Source: Candidatus Woesearchaeota archaeon
GTDB lineage: Archaea > Nanobdellota > Nanobdellia > Woesearchaeales > JAHWIC01
NCBI GenBank assembly: GCA_019322805.1
Contig: JAHWIC010000009.1
Span: forward strand, 1 to 39,596
Direction of reading: 5' to 3'
Length of the DNA: 39,596 nucleotides
The position numbers were made by a program, and so were the translations under genes. Positions 22,983 to 31,165 of this stretch are shown here, in pieces. The stretch's first letter is position 1, and each line of letters opens with the position of its first letter. The notes beneath the pieces were generated by a model. That model had not been told where the DNA came from. It saw only the letters and a list, made by a program, of their open reading frames with translations, and searched no databases.

Positions 22983-24551
22983 ATGAAAAAAGAGCAGGTA
23001 AAACACTGGGCAGACTCTATTGCAGAACGAGTGATACATCAAAGGGGCGATAAATCAAAATATGTCTGCGCTTCTGGAATCAGCCCTTCTGGAACAATAC
23101 ATATTGGAAATTTCAGAGAGATAATTACAACAGAATTGGTTGTCAGAGCACTAAAAAACAGAGGAAAGAAAGTAAGGTTTATCTATTCCTGGGATGACTT
23201 TGACCGCTTACGCAAGGTTCCTGCAAGTGTTCCAAAAGAGTTTAAGGACTATATTGGAATGCCTTATTCTGATATTCCAGATCCTTTTAACTGCCATAAA
23301 AGCTATGCAGAGCACTTTGAAAAAGAGCTTGAAGAAGGCATTGCTGGCTTAGGATTTGATGTTGAGTTTATCAGGCAGTCTGAAAAATATAAGAAATGCG
23401 AGTATAAGGAAGGCATAAAGAAGGCCCTTACTGGCAGAAAAAAGATAATTGAGATACTTAACAAATACAGAAAAGAGCCTTTATCAGAAAACTGGTATCC
23501 TTTGCATGTTTATTGCGAGAAATGTGGAAGAGATGACACACAGGTTGTTTTCTATGATGGAAATTACAAAGTTGAATACGTATGTAAATGTGGCAATAAG
23601 GGCTTTGTTGATTTCTCTAAAAAAGGAATTGTAAAACTTCCCTGGAGAGTTGACTGGCCAATGCGCTGGGCGCATGAAAAAGTAGACTTTGAACCAGGTG
23701 GAAAAGACCATTCAATGCCTGGTAGTTCCCGCACAACTGGTGTTGAGATTGTAAATGCAGTCTATAATGAAAAAGAGCCTGTTTATCAAATGTATGATTT
23801 TATTGGTGTTAAAGGTGTTGGCGGAAAGATGTCAGGCTCAACAGGAAATGCATTCTCGCCAAAAGATGTTCTAGAGATCTACGAGCCAGAGCTTGTTCGT
23901 TGGTTGTTTGCTGGTACTCGCCCAAATGCTGAATTTTCCATATCGTTTGACTTGGATGTTATAAAGAATTATGAAGACTTTGATAAATGCGAGCGCATCT
24001 ACTTTGGGGAGCATGAAGCAAATGAAAAAGAAAAAGCAAAGCAAAGCCGCATTTATGAGCTTTCTTACCCAAGTGCAGTGCCAAGAGCCATGCCATACCA
24101 GCCTTCTTTCAGGCACCTAACAAATGTTGTTCAGATTTACGAGAATGACATAAAAGAAGCAGCAAAGCATTACAAAGCAGAGCTTGCAAACAAAAACGAC
24201 GAAAAACGGTTTAATGTCCGTGCACAATGTGCAATAAACTGGTTAAGGGAATATGCTCCTGCTGATATGAGGTTTAGGGTACAGAAAACTGTTCCAAAAC
24301 ATGTTAAGATTAATGATAAAGAAAAAGAGGCTTTGAAATTATTGGCAAAAGCTTTGAAAGAAAAAGATTTTGCTGAGAAAGAATTATTCAATGAATTCTA
24401 TGAAATTTGCAAGCAAACTGGAATTGAGAATAAGCAGTTTTTTAAAGCAGCTTACCTGGTTTTGATTGAAAAGGGAAAAGGGCCTAAATTAGCGCCGTTT
24501 ATCCTGACTATTGGCAAAGAGCGCGTAATCAAATTGTATGATTCTCTATAA
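22983..24551 (+). CDS. lysS: Lysyl-tRNA synthetase, class I
   Basis: Charges tRNA-Lys using the class I Rossmann fold found mainly in archaea. ASGISPSGTIHIGN carries the HIGH-type motif (HIGN, 40-43) and KMSGS begins at Lys282. Four cysteines (CEKCGRDDT, CKCGNKG) form a zinc-binding insertion. Length (522) is standard. A TATA (AAATATTTAAACAG) around 22949-22962 indicates its own promoter, 38 bases after dapL. Its substrate tRNA gene lies about 7 kb upstream on the same strand. Confidence 0.96.
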   Translation: MKKEQVKHWADSIAERVIHQRGDKSKYVCASGISPSGTIHIGNFREIITTELVVRALKNRGKKVRFIYSWDDFDRLRKVPASVPKEFKDYIGMPYSDIPDPFNCHKSYAEHFEKELEEGIAGLGFDVEFIRQSEKYKKCEYKEGIKKALTGRKKIIEILNKYRKEPLSENWYPLHVYCEKCGRDDTQVVFYDGNYKVEYVCKCGNKGFVDFSKKGIVKLPWRVDWPMRWAHEKVDFEPGGKDHSMPGSSRTTGVEIVNAVYNEKEPVYQMYDFIGVKGVGGKMSGSTGNAFSPKDVLEIYEPELVRWLFAGTRPNAEFSISFDLDVIKNYEDFDKCERIYFGEHEANEKEKAKQSRIYELSYPSAVPRAMPYQPSFRHLTNVVQIYENDIKEAAKHYKAELANKNDEKRFNVRAQCAINWLREYAPADMRFRVQKTVPKHVKINDKEKEALKLLAKALKEKDFAEKELFNEFYEICKQTGIENKQFFKAAYLVLIEKGKGPKLAPFILTIGKERVIKLYDSL

Positions 24552-24554
24552 CAA

Positions 24555-24618
24555 AAACCGAACTGATTATATTTATCGTTCGGTTTCTGGAATTAAAAAT
24601 CTCGCAGAGATTTTTAAT
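24555..24618. repeat. Pair of strong hairpins after lysS
   Basis: AAACCGAAC/GTTCGGTTT (24555-24563/24578-24586, 9 bp) and ATTAAAAATCTC-GCA-GAGATTTTTAAT (24592-24618, 12 bp with a C-GCA-G triloop). They begin four bases after the lysS stop and precede the lysC promoter (TTTTTAAATAG near 24645). They could end or stabilise the lysS transcript or be another palindromic element; AAACCGAA also occurs in the palindrome at 33061. Confidence 0.65.
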
Positions 24619-24687
24619 AATTTGTTCCCATAATAACACAATGTTTTTAAATAGCAGTTTTTTCTCGAGAGAGAAGGTGATACTTGA

Positions 24688-26010
24688 ATGATAGTAATGA
24701 AATTTGGAGGAAGCTCTGTAGGAGACCCTGAAAGAATCAAAACAGTAGCTAATATTATAAAAGACAGGCTGGATAAAAAGCCGGTTGTAGTTGTTTCTGC
24801 AGTTAAAGGCATAACAGATAAGCTGATTGAAACAGCTAATGCTGCTGTTGAAGGCAAGAATGTTCCTGGATTGCTCAAACAGATTGTGGATAAGCATGAT
24901 AAGATCATTGCTGACTTAAAGCTTGATAAATATCTTGTTAAGAAAAACCTTAATGAGTTTAAGCAGGTTATAGAAGATATTGAGGAGTCAAGTGAGGCTT
25001 CTAATGAGGTTATGGACTTAGTGCAGTCTTTTGGTGAGCGAATGTCATCTAAATTAGTTGCAGCTCACCTGAATAAGATTGGGGTTAAGGCTCAAGCCTT
25101 TGACGCATGGGACATTGGAATGATAACAAATGGTGAGTTTGGAAAAGCAGAGCCATTAAGCGACTCGCCTAAAAAGATAGCTGAAGCAATAAAGAAGCTT
25201 GACTTAGTTCCGATTATAACCGGCTTTATTGGAAAAACAATGGAAGGCACTGTAACAACTCTTGGGAGAGGTGGTTCTGATTATACAGCAGCAATAATTG
25301 GCGCAGCGATTAACTCAGAAGAAATACAGATCTGGACTGATGTAAACGGTGTTATGACATCTGACCCAAAAGTTGTAAAAGAAGCAAAAACAATTCCAAA
25401 GATAAGCTTTGCAGAAGCTTCTGAATTAGCCTATTTCGGAGCTAAGGTCCTGCATCCTAAAACAATAATTCCAGCAATGAAAAAGGATATTCCAGTTAAG
25501 GTTCTAAATACATATGAGCCAGAGCATCCTGGAACAACTATTGTAAACAAGGCTGGGAAGTCCAAAGAAATCATAAAAGCAATAGCATGCAAAAAGAATA
25601 TCTTGCTAGTCAGCATAGTATCTACTAGAATGATTGGAGCTCATGGTTTCTTAGCTCGAGTATTTGATATATTTGAGGATTATGCAAAAAGCATTGACAT
25701 GATAGCAACCTCAGAAGCAAGTATTTCATTAACAGTTGATAAAGAAGACCATATGGACTTGATAGTTGAGCAGCTAAAAGAGATAGCAGATGTTAAAGTA
25801 GAGAAAGGCAAAGCAATTATCTGCGTTGTTGGAGACGGCATGTATCATATCCCTGGAATAGCTGGAAAGATATTCACAACCCTGGGCAATGCTAAAGTGA
25901 ATGTTGAGATGATCTCACAGGGTGCTTCAGAAATCAATGTCAGCTTTATAGTGAATGATGATCAAGCAGATAAGGCAGTGCAGGCTTTGCATAGTGAGTA
26001 TTTTGCTTAA
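24688..26010 (+). CDS. lysC: Aspartate kinase
   Basis: Phosphorylates aspartate, feeding the lysine and homoserine branches. KFGGSSVGD at the N-terminus is the ATP-binding signature. GRGGSDYTAAIIGAA and WTDVNGVMTSDP follow. The C-terminal ~140 residues contain two ACT domains (LVSIVSTRMIGAHGFLARVF, IPGIAGKIFTTLGNAKVNVE), so allosteric control by an amino acid is likely. 440 residues. GGTGAT about eight bases before ATG 24688. It converges with hom, 32 bases apart. Confidence 0.95.
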   Translation: MIVMKFGGSSVGDPERIKTVANIIKDRLDKKPVVVVSAVKGITDKLIETANAAVEGKNVPGLLKQIVDKHDKIIADLKLDKYLVKKNLNEFKQVIEDIEESSEASNEVMDLVQSFGERMSSKLVAAHLNKIGVKAQAFDAWDIGMITNGEFGKAEPLSDSPKKIAEAIKKLDLVPIITGFIGKTMEGTVTTLGRGGSDYTAAIIGAAINSEEIQIWTDVNGVMTSDPKVVKEAKTIPKISFAEASELAYFGAKVLHPKTIIPAMKKDIPVKVLNTYEPEHPGTTIVNKAGKSKEIIKAIACKKNILLVSIVSTRMIGAHGFLARVFDIFEDYAKSIDMIATSEASISLTVDKEDHMDLIVEQLKEIADVKVEKGKAIICVVGDGMYHIPGIAGKIFTTLGNAKVNVEMISQGASEINVSFIVNDDQADKAVQALHSEYFA

Positions 26011-26042
26011 CGCAATTTGCTAGTCACAGAAGCAATTGATTT

Positions 26043-27320
26043 TTAACCTATATCCTCTACCCTTATAACAATTGTTTTATCTTTAATAACATCAAGCTTG
26101 TTTATTTCCTTGATTGCTTTCTGCATATCCCTTTCTAAAGCTTCGTGAGTTGTCATTATTAATGGAACAACATTCTTGTTTACTTCCATCTGCCATACAC
26201 CAGCAATGCTTATCTTGTGTTTTCCTAAAATACCTGAGATCTTTGCTAATACGCCTGGCTTGTCTACAGCAGAATATCTTAAGTAATATCTTGACCTTAT
26301 ATTATCTATGCTTTTCAGCTTTAAGTTGCCAAAATAATTCAAAGGCTTAACAACCAGCTTTTTGCTTATCCTCTTTGCAATATCAACAACATCCCCTAAA
26401 ACAACAGTCGCTGTTGGTAGCTGGCCAGCTCCTTTTCCATACAACATTGCTTTTCCTATATTTTCTCCTACAATATACACTGCATTCAACTCGTTCTTGA
26501 CAGAAGCAAGCTCATGCCTCACAGGAATCATGGTTGGATGAACCCTTAGCTCAATCTTTCCATTGTCCTTCTTTGCTATACCCAACAGCTTGATAGTATA
26601 GCCAAGTTCTCTGGCAAATGTTAGGTCGCTCTTGCTTATCTTTGTGATTCCCCAGGTGAATATATCATCCTTAATCCTGGAATTAAAAGCTAATGAAGAC
26701 AAGATAACCAGCTTTTGAGCTGCATCCTTGCCTTCAACATCAAATGCTGGATTAGCCTCAGCAAAACCAAGCTTTTGTGCTTTCTTTAGAGCTTCTGCAT
26801 AACTCATTCCTTCATTCATTCTTGTCAGAATATAATTAGTTGTCCCATTCAGTATGCCGTAAATAGAATTAATATTCTCAGCAATATAGCTTTGCTGCAA
26901 AGCCCTGAGTATTGGAATGCAGCCGCCTACAGAAGCTTCAAATAAGAGATTAACATTGTTCTTTTCAGCAGCCTTGAACAGCTCTTGCCCGTACCTTGCA
27001 ATAACAGCCTTATTAGCAGTTACAACATGCTTTCCCTTATTCATAGCTTTAAGTATAAATGTTCTAGCAGGCTCGTAGCCGCCTATTAATTCAATTACAA
27101 TATCAATGCTCTTATCGTTCAGAACATCATTGATGTTCCTTGTTAATATCTTTTTATTCAAACCTAGCTTCTTTACATTAGAATGATCTTTATCACAAAC
27201 CTTTGCAAGATTCAGCTTTACTCCAGAGCGTTTCTCTATCAATTTTCCATTCTTCTTTAGTATCCTGACTACTCCAGAGCCTATGGTTCCAATCCCAATA
27301 AGTCCAATATTAACTACCAT
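26043..27320 (-). CDS. hom: Homoserine dehydrogenase with C-terminal ACT domain
   Basis: Reduces aspartate semialdehyde to homoserine for threonine and methionine. GLIGIGTIGSGV is the NAD(P)-binding loop. ELIGGYEPARTFI and NGTTNYILTRMNEG with AEANPAFDVEGKDAAQKL are the catalytic signatures. An ACT domain occupies roughly residues 345-425 (YSAVDKPGVLAKISGILGKH). Its 425 residues are normal. Facing lysC tail to tail, it marks the branch point of the aspartate pathway. Confidence 0.95.
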   Translation of the reverse strand: MVVNIGLIGIGTIGSGVVRILKKNGKLIEKRSGVKLNLAKVCDKDHSNVKKLGLNKKILTRNINDVLNDKSIDIVIELIGGYEPARTFILKAMNKGKHVVTANKAVIARYGQELFKAAEKNNVNLLFEASVGGCIPILRALQQSYIAENINSIYGILNGTTNYILTRMNEGMSYAEALKKAQKLGFAEANPAFDVEGKDAAQKLVILSSLAFNSRIKDDIFTWGITKISKSDLTFARELGYTIKLLGIAKKDNGKIELRVHPTMIPVRHELASVKNELNAVYIVGENIGKAMLYGKGAGQLPTATVVLGDVVDIAKRISKKLVVKPLNYFGNLKLKSIDNIRSRYYLRYSAVDKPGVLAKISGILGKHKISIAGVWQMEVNKNVVPLIMTTHEALERDMQKAIKEINKLDVIKDKTIVIRVEDIG

Positions 27321-27359
27321 TTTAAGATAAAGGTCAATAGAAAGAGTATATAAAAGTTT

Positions 27360-28499
27360 CTAATTGCGCTCAAGCTTGCCAAAAGCCAAACATAACATTG
27401 CATAAGGCTGCAGCAATGGGTATCTCTTAGCCTGCTCAGCATCATACCTATAACCAAGTTTAAGGGTATCCTTAATTTTGTCTAACTCCTCTTCTGTAAA
27501 CATCTTCTGCTCTATCCTGCTAAAAACCTCGTCAGGCGTCATTGGTGCCTTCCTATGCGCCTTTTTAAAGTACATGCCCTCAAACATCTCTGCAGTTGAA
27601 CTAATTCCGATTAAGGTTGCTGTCAGATCATCATAATAAAGGTTGCCGCAATAAACCTTGGGATGGGTATGGAATGTCAGCACATTCTCAAACCTGCCTG
27701 ATTCGGGAATAGAGAATAGGTTATCCTTTAAGACAGCAACACTTTTTTGTCCATGCCCAACTAGTTGGAATTTCTCTTTACCACCCAAAGCTTTGTCAGA
27801 GTCAACCAAAGGAATATCCGGGTCAAGCATACCAGCATTCTGCACCAATGCATACATGAATAATTCTCTTGTATCGACCCTCAGCTCAATCCCCTGGCTC
27901 GAATTATACGCATTTACAGCCTCTCCTATAAGTACAGCCCACTTTGCTGCATTTAAAGAATTGTAATAAGTAGTTGGCCTTAATTCCCTAAGGGCCCATA
28001 AGGTAGTCAGCAAGCCAGGAAATGGCGCATTATAATCAGAGCCATCCTTGCCGTATAATGCGTTCCTTAAATCAGAGGTTAAAGTGCTGGGTAAGAAATT
28101 AGCGCTTTTGTTTCCGATATTGTTTACATTGCGCACAGCCAGTTCATATGTCCGGCCTTTTACCAAGCCTTCTTTTAAACAGGTCTCAAAATCAGAAATA
28201 ATGATGGATGCAATATCAGAGGCTAATTCAGGGTAAGCAGCAGTTTCATCTCCAGACCTGGGAAGATAACCTTCAGAAAAGAGTTCCCTCAGCTTTCCCT
28301 GGTATAAAAACACGTCATCAAGAGTATGTGTGCCTTCCCTTATACGGCCAGCTGCTTCCAGTGCAGGTGTTCCAAGCCGTTCTTCAAGCCTGGTTTTTAT
28401 TGATGACTCAAGTGCTTCGTACTTTCTCCTGGCCACAGTTTCATCTACTTTTCCTGTATGTATTGGCACTGTGTCTTTATTTAATTCTCTGTCATCCAT
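27360..28499 (-). CDS. Degenerate HD-GYP/HD-domain-like protein
   Basis: The 379-residue protein has no confident family match. The C-terminal half (about 210-345) follows the HD-GYP pattern: YALVQNAGML in place of the metal-binding LLHDIGK, VGHGQKSVAVLK (His249), LTFHTHP (His277/His279) where HHE normally lies, and ISSTAEMFEGMY-FKKAHRKAPMTPDEVF, which parallels the D-x-FDAL...RPYRKA..peeA segment. The HD pair is replaced by Gln-Asn (220-221), so phosphodiesterase activity may be lost. The N-terminal half is helical. The family call is an inference from motif order. Confidence 0.5.
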   Translation of the reverse strand: MDDRELNKDTVPIHTGKVDETVARRKYEALESSIKTRLEERLGTPALEAAGRIREGTHTLDDVFLYQGKLRELFSEGYLPRSGDETAAYPELASDIASIIISDFETCLKEGLVKGRTYELAVRNVNNIGNKSANFLPSTLTSDLRNALYGKDGSDYNAPFPGLLTTLWALRELRPTTYYNSLNAAKWAVLIGEAVNAYNSSQGIELRVDTRELFMYALVQNAGMLDPDIPLVDSDKALGGKEKFQLVGHGQKSVAVLKDNLFSIPESGRFENVLTFHTHPKVYCGNLYYDDLTATLIGISSTAEMFEGMYFKKAHRKAPMTPDEVFSRIEQKMFTEEELDKIKDTLKLGYRYDAEQAKRYPLLQPYAMLCLAFGKLERN

Positions 28500-28551
28500 C
28501 TCAATAATCCGGAATATAGAAAGATATATAACCTTTACTATCCAAAAGTTA

Positions 28552-28791
28552 CTACTTACACTCTAAACAATAACACAGATAATCTTCCTTATCAGGCTTA
28601 AACATATGCTTCTTGCAAACCCATTTGCCGCATTTATCACAATAAGCATCAGTTATCTTATTGCATTTATAACAACGGCCTGCTTTAGCAGCAAACCGCT
28701 TAATATCATCTATATAATAGTACTTATGAACTGCTTTTCTTGAGTTCCTAGCAGTCTTAACATAAGGCCTTGTTCTGCTCTTATTGTTCAT
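28552..28791 (-). CDS. Small zinc-finger protein
   Basis: A 79-residue protein with a basic N-terminal half (TRPYVKTARNSRKAVHKYYY) and a cysteine/histidine-rich C-terminal half: CYKC, CDKC, CKKH, then CYCLEC, enough for two zinc sites in a B-box/AN1-like cross-brace. Function unknown; nucleic-acid or ubiquitin-like binding are common for such folds. It has its own spacing from neighbours and no clear operon partner. Confidence 0.7.
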   Translation of the reverse strand: MNNKSRTRPYVKTARNSRKAVHKYYYIDDIKRFAAKAGRCYKCNKITDAYCDKCGKWVCKKHMFKPDKEDYLCYCLECK

Positions 28792-28872
28792 TTTGAGTGT
28801 AATGAAAAATGAACCTTAAAAATCTATCTGATTTTTATTGCATAATAAAAGAAGAAGAAAATAAAGAAAGAT

Positions 28873-29019
28873 TTAAGCTTTTCCCAGGATTCTGAACACT
28901 TTAGTACCGCAATCAGGGCATGTGCCTTTTGCTGCTTTCATACCATTCTTCATAACTACTTCTGTAGGATCCTTTATCTCAACTTCTTTTTTGCACTTCA
29001 TACATCTGCCTTTTGGCAT
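28873..29019 (-). CDS. Zinc-ribbon miniprotein (DUF5679-like)
   Basis: A 48-residue gene from ATG 29019. CMKC (residues 6-9) and CPDC (34-37) form a two-knuckle zinc ribbon around KKEVEIKDPTEVVMKNGMKA and end in GTKVFRILGK. This layout matches small archaeal DUF5679 proteins as I remember them. GAGGTG is seven bases upstream of the ATG. Role unknown. Confidence 0.75.
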   Translation of the reverse strand: MPKGRCMKCKKEVEIKDPTEVVMKNGMKAAKGTCPDCGTKVFRILGKA

Positions 29020-29123
29020 TTTTTACACCTCTCAATATTGATAAATACTCCAAAAACTACCTGTTTATATCTGGATTAAGGCGCATAGTATATAAATGTT
29101 TTGTAAATTTAGCTATAAATTGC

Positions 29124-29789
29124 CTATTCTACTATATCAAGAAGTTCCTTCACATCAGTGATTACGTAATCTGCTCCACTTCTCTTTACCTTAGGATTTC
29201 CATACTTTGCAAAGCATGTCCTCATGCCCAGCTTCTTTGCTCCAGCTATATCGCGCTCTGGCCAGTCACCTATCATTAAGCATTCATTAGGCTTTACCTT
29301 CAGTTTTCTTAATGCAGCCTCAAAAGGCAGATTGCTCGGCTTATGCTGTTTTGTGTCTTCAAAAGCCACAACAACATCAAAATAATCGCCAATTTTCATT
29401 GATGCAAGCCTAATCCAGGCTTTTATCTTGGGCGCATCAGTAACAATCGCTAGTTTGACCCCTTTTTCCTTTAAGCGCAGCAAAACATGGTGCACATGAG
29501 GGTAGGGCTCTAAAAAACCGAATTTTACCTTTCTGTATGCTACTACACCATGAGCTAAGATCTTAGTGTCTATCTTGTTTGTTGTTTTCTTCAGGAATTT
29601 CTGGAAAATCTTAGGGTCCTCTAAACCATACTTATCATAAAGCTCAAACAATAGCTTTAATGCCTTATCCTTGTTGGTCTTTAAGCCGGCATCAATCATG
29701 GATGAGATTGCTGCCTCGCAGCACATATGCTTCATCTTCCAGAAATCTATCAGGGTATTGTCCAGGTCAAAGATGAGTGCTTTTATCAT
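29124..29789 (-). CDS. HAD-superfamily hydrolase
   Basis: A 221-residue haloacid-dehalogenase-fold phosphatase. FDLDNTLIDF (residues 7-16) has the nucleophile and acid/base Asp pair. LAIVTDAPKIK is motif II (Thr), KQHKPSNLPFEAAL supplies the motif III Lys, and MIGDWPERDIAGAKKLGM is motif IV with two Asp. A helical C1 cap lies between motifs I and II, as in phosphoglycolate-phosphatase-like enzymes. The substrate cannot be assigned. Confidence 0.9.
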   Translation of the reverse strand: MIKALIFDLDNTLIDFWKMKHMCCEAAISSMIDAGLKTNKDKALKLLFELYDKYGLEDPKIFQKFLKKTTNKIDTKILAHGVVAYRKVKFGFLEPYPHVHHVLLRLKEKGVKLAIVTDAPKIKAWIRLASMKIGDYFDVVVAFEDTKQHKPSNLPFEAALRKLKVKPNECLMIGDWPERDIAGAKKLGMRTCFAKYGNPKVKRSGADYVITDVKELLDIVE

Positions 29790-29872
29790 AAGGAATTAAT
29801 TGATTAGTTTATTTATATAGTTTATGTTGGGATTTAAAAAAAGATTAAGAATTAGTCGTGTAATTTGATTTT

Positions 29873-30004
29873 GTTTATCACCTTAAGAATCTATCATCAG
29901 GTTAAATTTTATCTATCACAACTGATTGTGTAGTTGTTTGTTTTTATCGCCTTAAATCATCATTTAATAACGAAAAATCAACGAAAAATGCTGACGCATT
30001 TTTC
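29873..30004. repeat. Palindromes and short direct repeats next to element copy 3
   Basis: ACAACT/AGTTGT (29918-29923/29932-29937) and GAAAAATGC-TGAC-GCATTTTTC (29983-30004) are hairpins. GATTGTGTA (29924-29932) pairs with TACACAATC (30032-30040) at the edge of element copy 3. A TTATC(A/G)CCTTAA motif occurs twice (about 29876 and 29944). No gene is seen from 29790 to 30209. Confidence 0.55.
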
Positions 30005-30036
30005 TAGTGTAGTAAATTATTTTATAATTTATACAC

Positions 30037-30152
30037 AATCTGAAAATTCCTTTAAGAATCGCATTAAAGGAATTTTCATCTTATTCTATTTCTTAAAGAA
30101 CCAGAAGAAGATGATTTTTGCTTTCAGTGGTGAATAAAGCAAAAATCGGATT
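30037..30152 (+). repeat. Four-way-junction intergenic element, copy 3
   Basis: Outer stem AATCTG/CGGATT (30037-30042/30147-30152). Arm one 13 bp AAAATTCCTTTAA/TTAAAGGAATTTT (30043-30055/30064-30076). Middle arm CATCTTATTCT/AGAAGAAGATG (30077-30087/30103-30113, one mismatch). Arm three ATTTTTGCTTT/AAAGCAAAAAT (30114-30124/30136-30146). All arms abut. T-rich, TTGATT-containing sequence follows to about 30200. Arm lengths and middle-arm sequence differ from copies 1 and 2 while pairing is kept. Confidence 0.78.
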
Positions 30153-30209
30153 TATTTATCTTTTCTATTGATTATTTTATTGATGATTTTTGATGGTCTT
30201 CTTTTTTAA

Positions 30210-30845
30210 TTAATGAACTCGCTCAGATTTAAGTTCAACAGTGGGGTCTCTTCTCAAAGGGTATACTATTGCTCCATCCCTGGTTTCATAACCTACAGGA
30301 TTAGGCACTCCAAGCATTCTTAAAAGAAGCCTGACTTTTCCGTCCTCATAGCCGCCTGGCTCGCCACGAACAGAGATTGTTAGTACAGGGATGCCCTTTG
30401 CAGTTGTGTCATCCCTTCTAACCCCATTGAGTACAGGAAAATGCTCCAGATCCTTCTTATCAGCTTCTGGCAGAAGAAGATTATCCACAGTACCGCCATC
30501 TTCAATAACTATAGCTTCCTCCCTGAAACCTCCAACTGAGTTGTCTCTTGAAAATGCCACTGCTCCATAACCATAACCGCAAAATAGTTTTCCATAATCC
30601 CTCTTATCAAACATGTCGACAAACGCACTTACTTCATCTGCTGGCGCATCCGGGTGAACATAAAAACTTGAATGCCATCCCATCCTTACGAAGAATTGGA
30701 AGGGTTGTGGTTTAAAATTCTGAAGTACTGCAGGCCTGATATGATTCCCATAACCATTAACCTTACCCTCGCGGTCATCTATAAGTCTTCTATCTTTTCT
30801 TACAGTCGGCCTTTGTTTAATCCTATCATCGCTCATCTTAATCAC
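30210..30845 (-). CDS. Hypothetical protein
   Basis: A 211-residue frame from GTG 30845, or 208 residues from ATG 30836 (MSDDRIKQRPTVRKDR...). It is soluble, rich in Gly, Asp and Arg, with aromatic-rich stretches (FQFFVRMGWHSSFYVHP, LFCGYGYGAVAF). The second half looks like alternating strands. No signal peptide, membrane segment or familiar motif is seen. No family recognised. Confidence 0.55.
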   Translation of the reverse strand: MIKMSDDRIKQRPTVRKDRRLIDDREGKVNGYGNHIRPAVLQNFKPQPFQFFVRMGWHSSFYVHPDAPADEVSAFVDMFDKRDYGKLFCGYGYGAVAFSRDNSVGGFREEAIVIEDGGTVDNLLLPEADKKDLEHFPVLNGVRRDDTTAKGIPVLTISVRGEPGGYEDGKVRLLLRMLGVPNPVGYETRDGAIVYPLRRDPTVELKSERVH

Positions 30846-30883
30846 TTTTTGAGGTAATGGAATATACTCAAATTTAAATTTTT

Positions 30884-31057
30884 CTATTTTTTGCTCTTTA
30901 GTTTAGGTATTCCCTTATAAGCAATCAAAGCTGCAATTATGATTATAGTCCAGAACAGAGTTTGATTTATCTTCTTCATAACAAACAAAGTAAGGTTTGT
31001 TACTACAACAACAATTAAGAGGATAGAAAGCACCTTTATAACTAATTCTTTTTGCAT
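30884..31057 (-). CDS. Small two-helix membrane protein
   Basis: A 57-residue gene with hydrophobic stretches at about residues 5-27 and 33-48 and a basic C-terminus (KGIPKLKSKK). It lies just after the zinc-ribbon-like gene on the same strand. Function unknown. Confidence 0.6.
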   Translation of the reverse strand: MQKELVIKVLSILLIVVVVTNLTLFVMKKINQTLFWTIIIIAALIAYKGIPKLKSKK

Positions 31058-31165
31058 TTGTTACATAATCCCTTTTTCTTTTTGGAAGGCTCTATACCAA
31101 ATATCTTGCTTGAAATCCAATACCCAAACCCTTCCAGAGGCACAGCATTTCTTGCATTTCTTCAT
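31042..31165 (-). pseudogene. Zinc-ribbon miniprotein gene split by a +1 frameshift
   Basis: From ATG 31165 the frame gives MKKCKKCC and continues 34 codons to 31061. Skipping one base after the seventh codon (near 31143) would instead give MKKCKKC-VPLEGFGYWISSK, continuing KIFGIEPSKKKKGLCNKC to a stop at 31042. That restores a CxxC...CxxC zinc ribbon of about 40 residues. A sequencing error, a real mutation or programmed shifting are possible. The ATG overlaps the preceding stop by 4 bases (ATGA). Confidence 0.5.

Noticed and set aside
5281..30200. CRISPR array or C/D-box guide RNAs for the repeated elements
   Set aside because: Copies are single, far apart and lack regular spacers; TGATGA and CTGA strings occur but not in the C-D'-C'-D order and spacing of archaeal guide RNAs.
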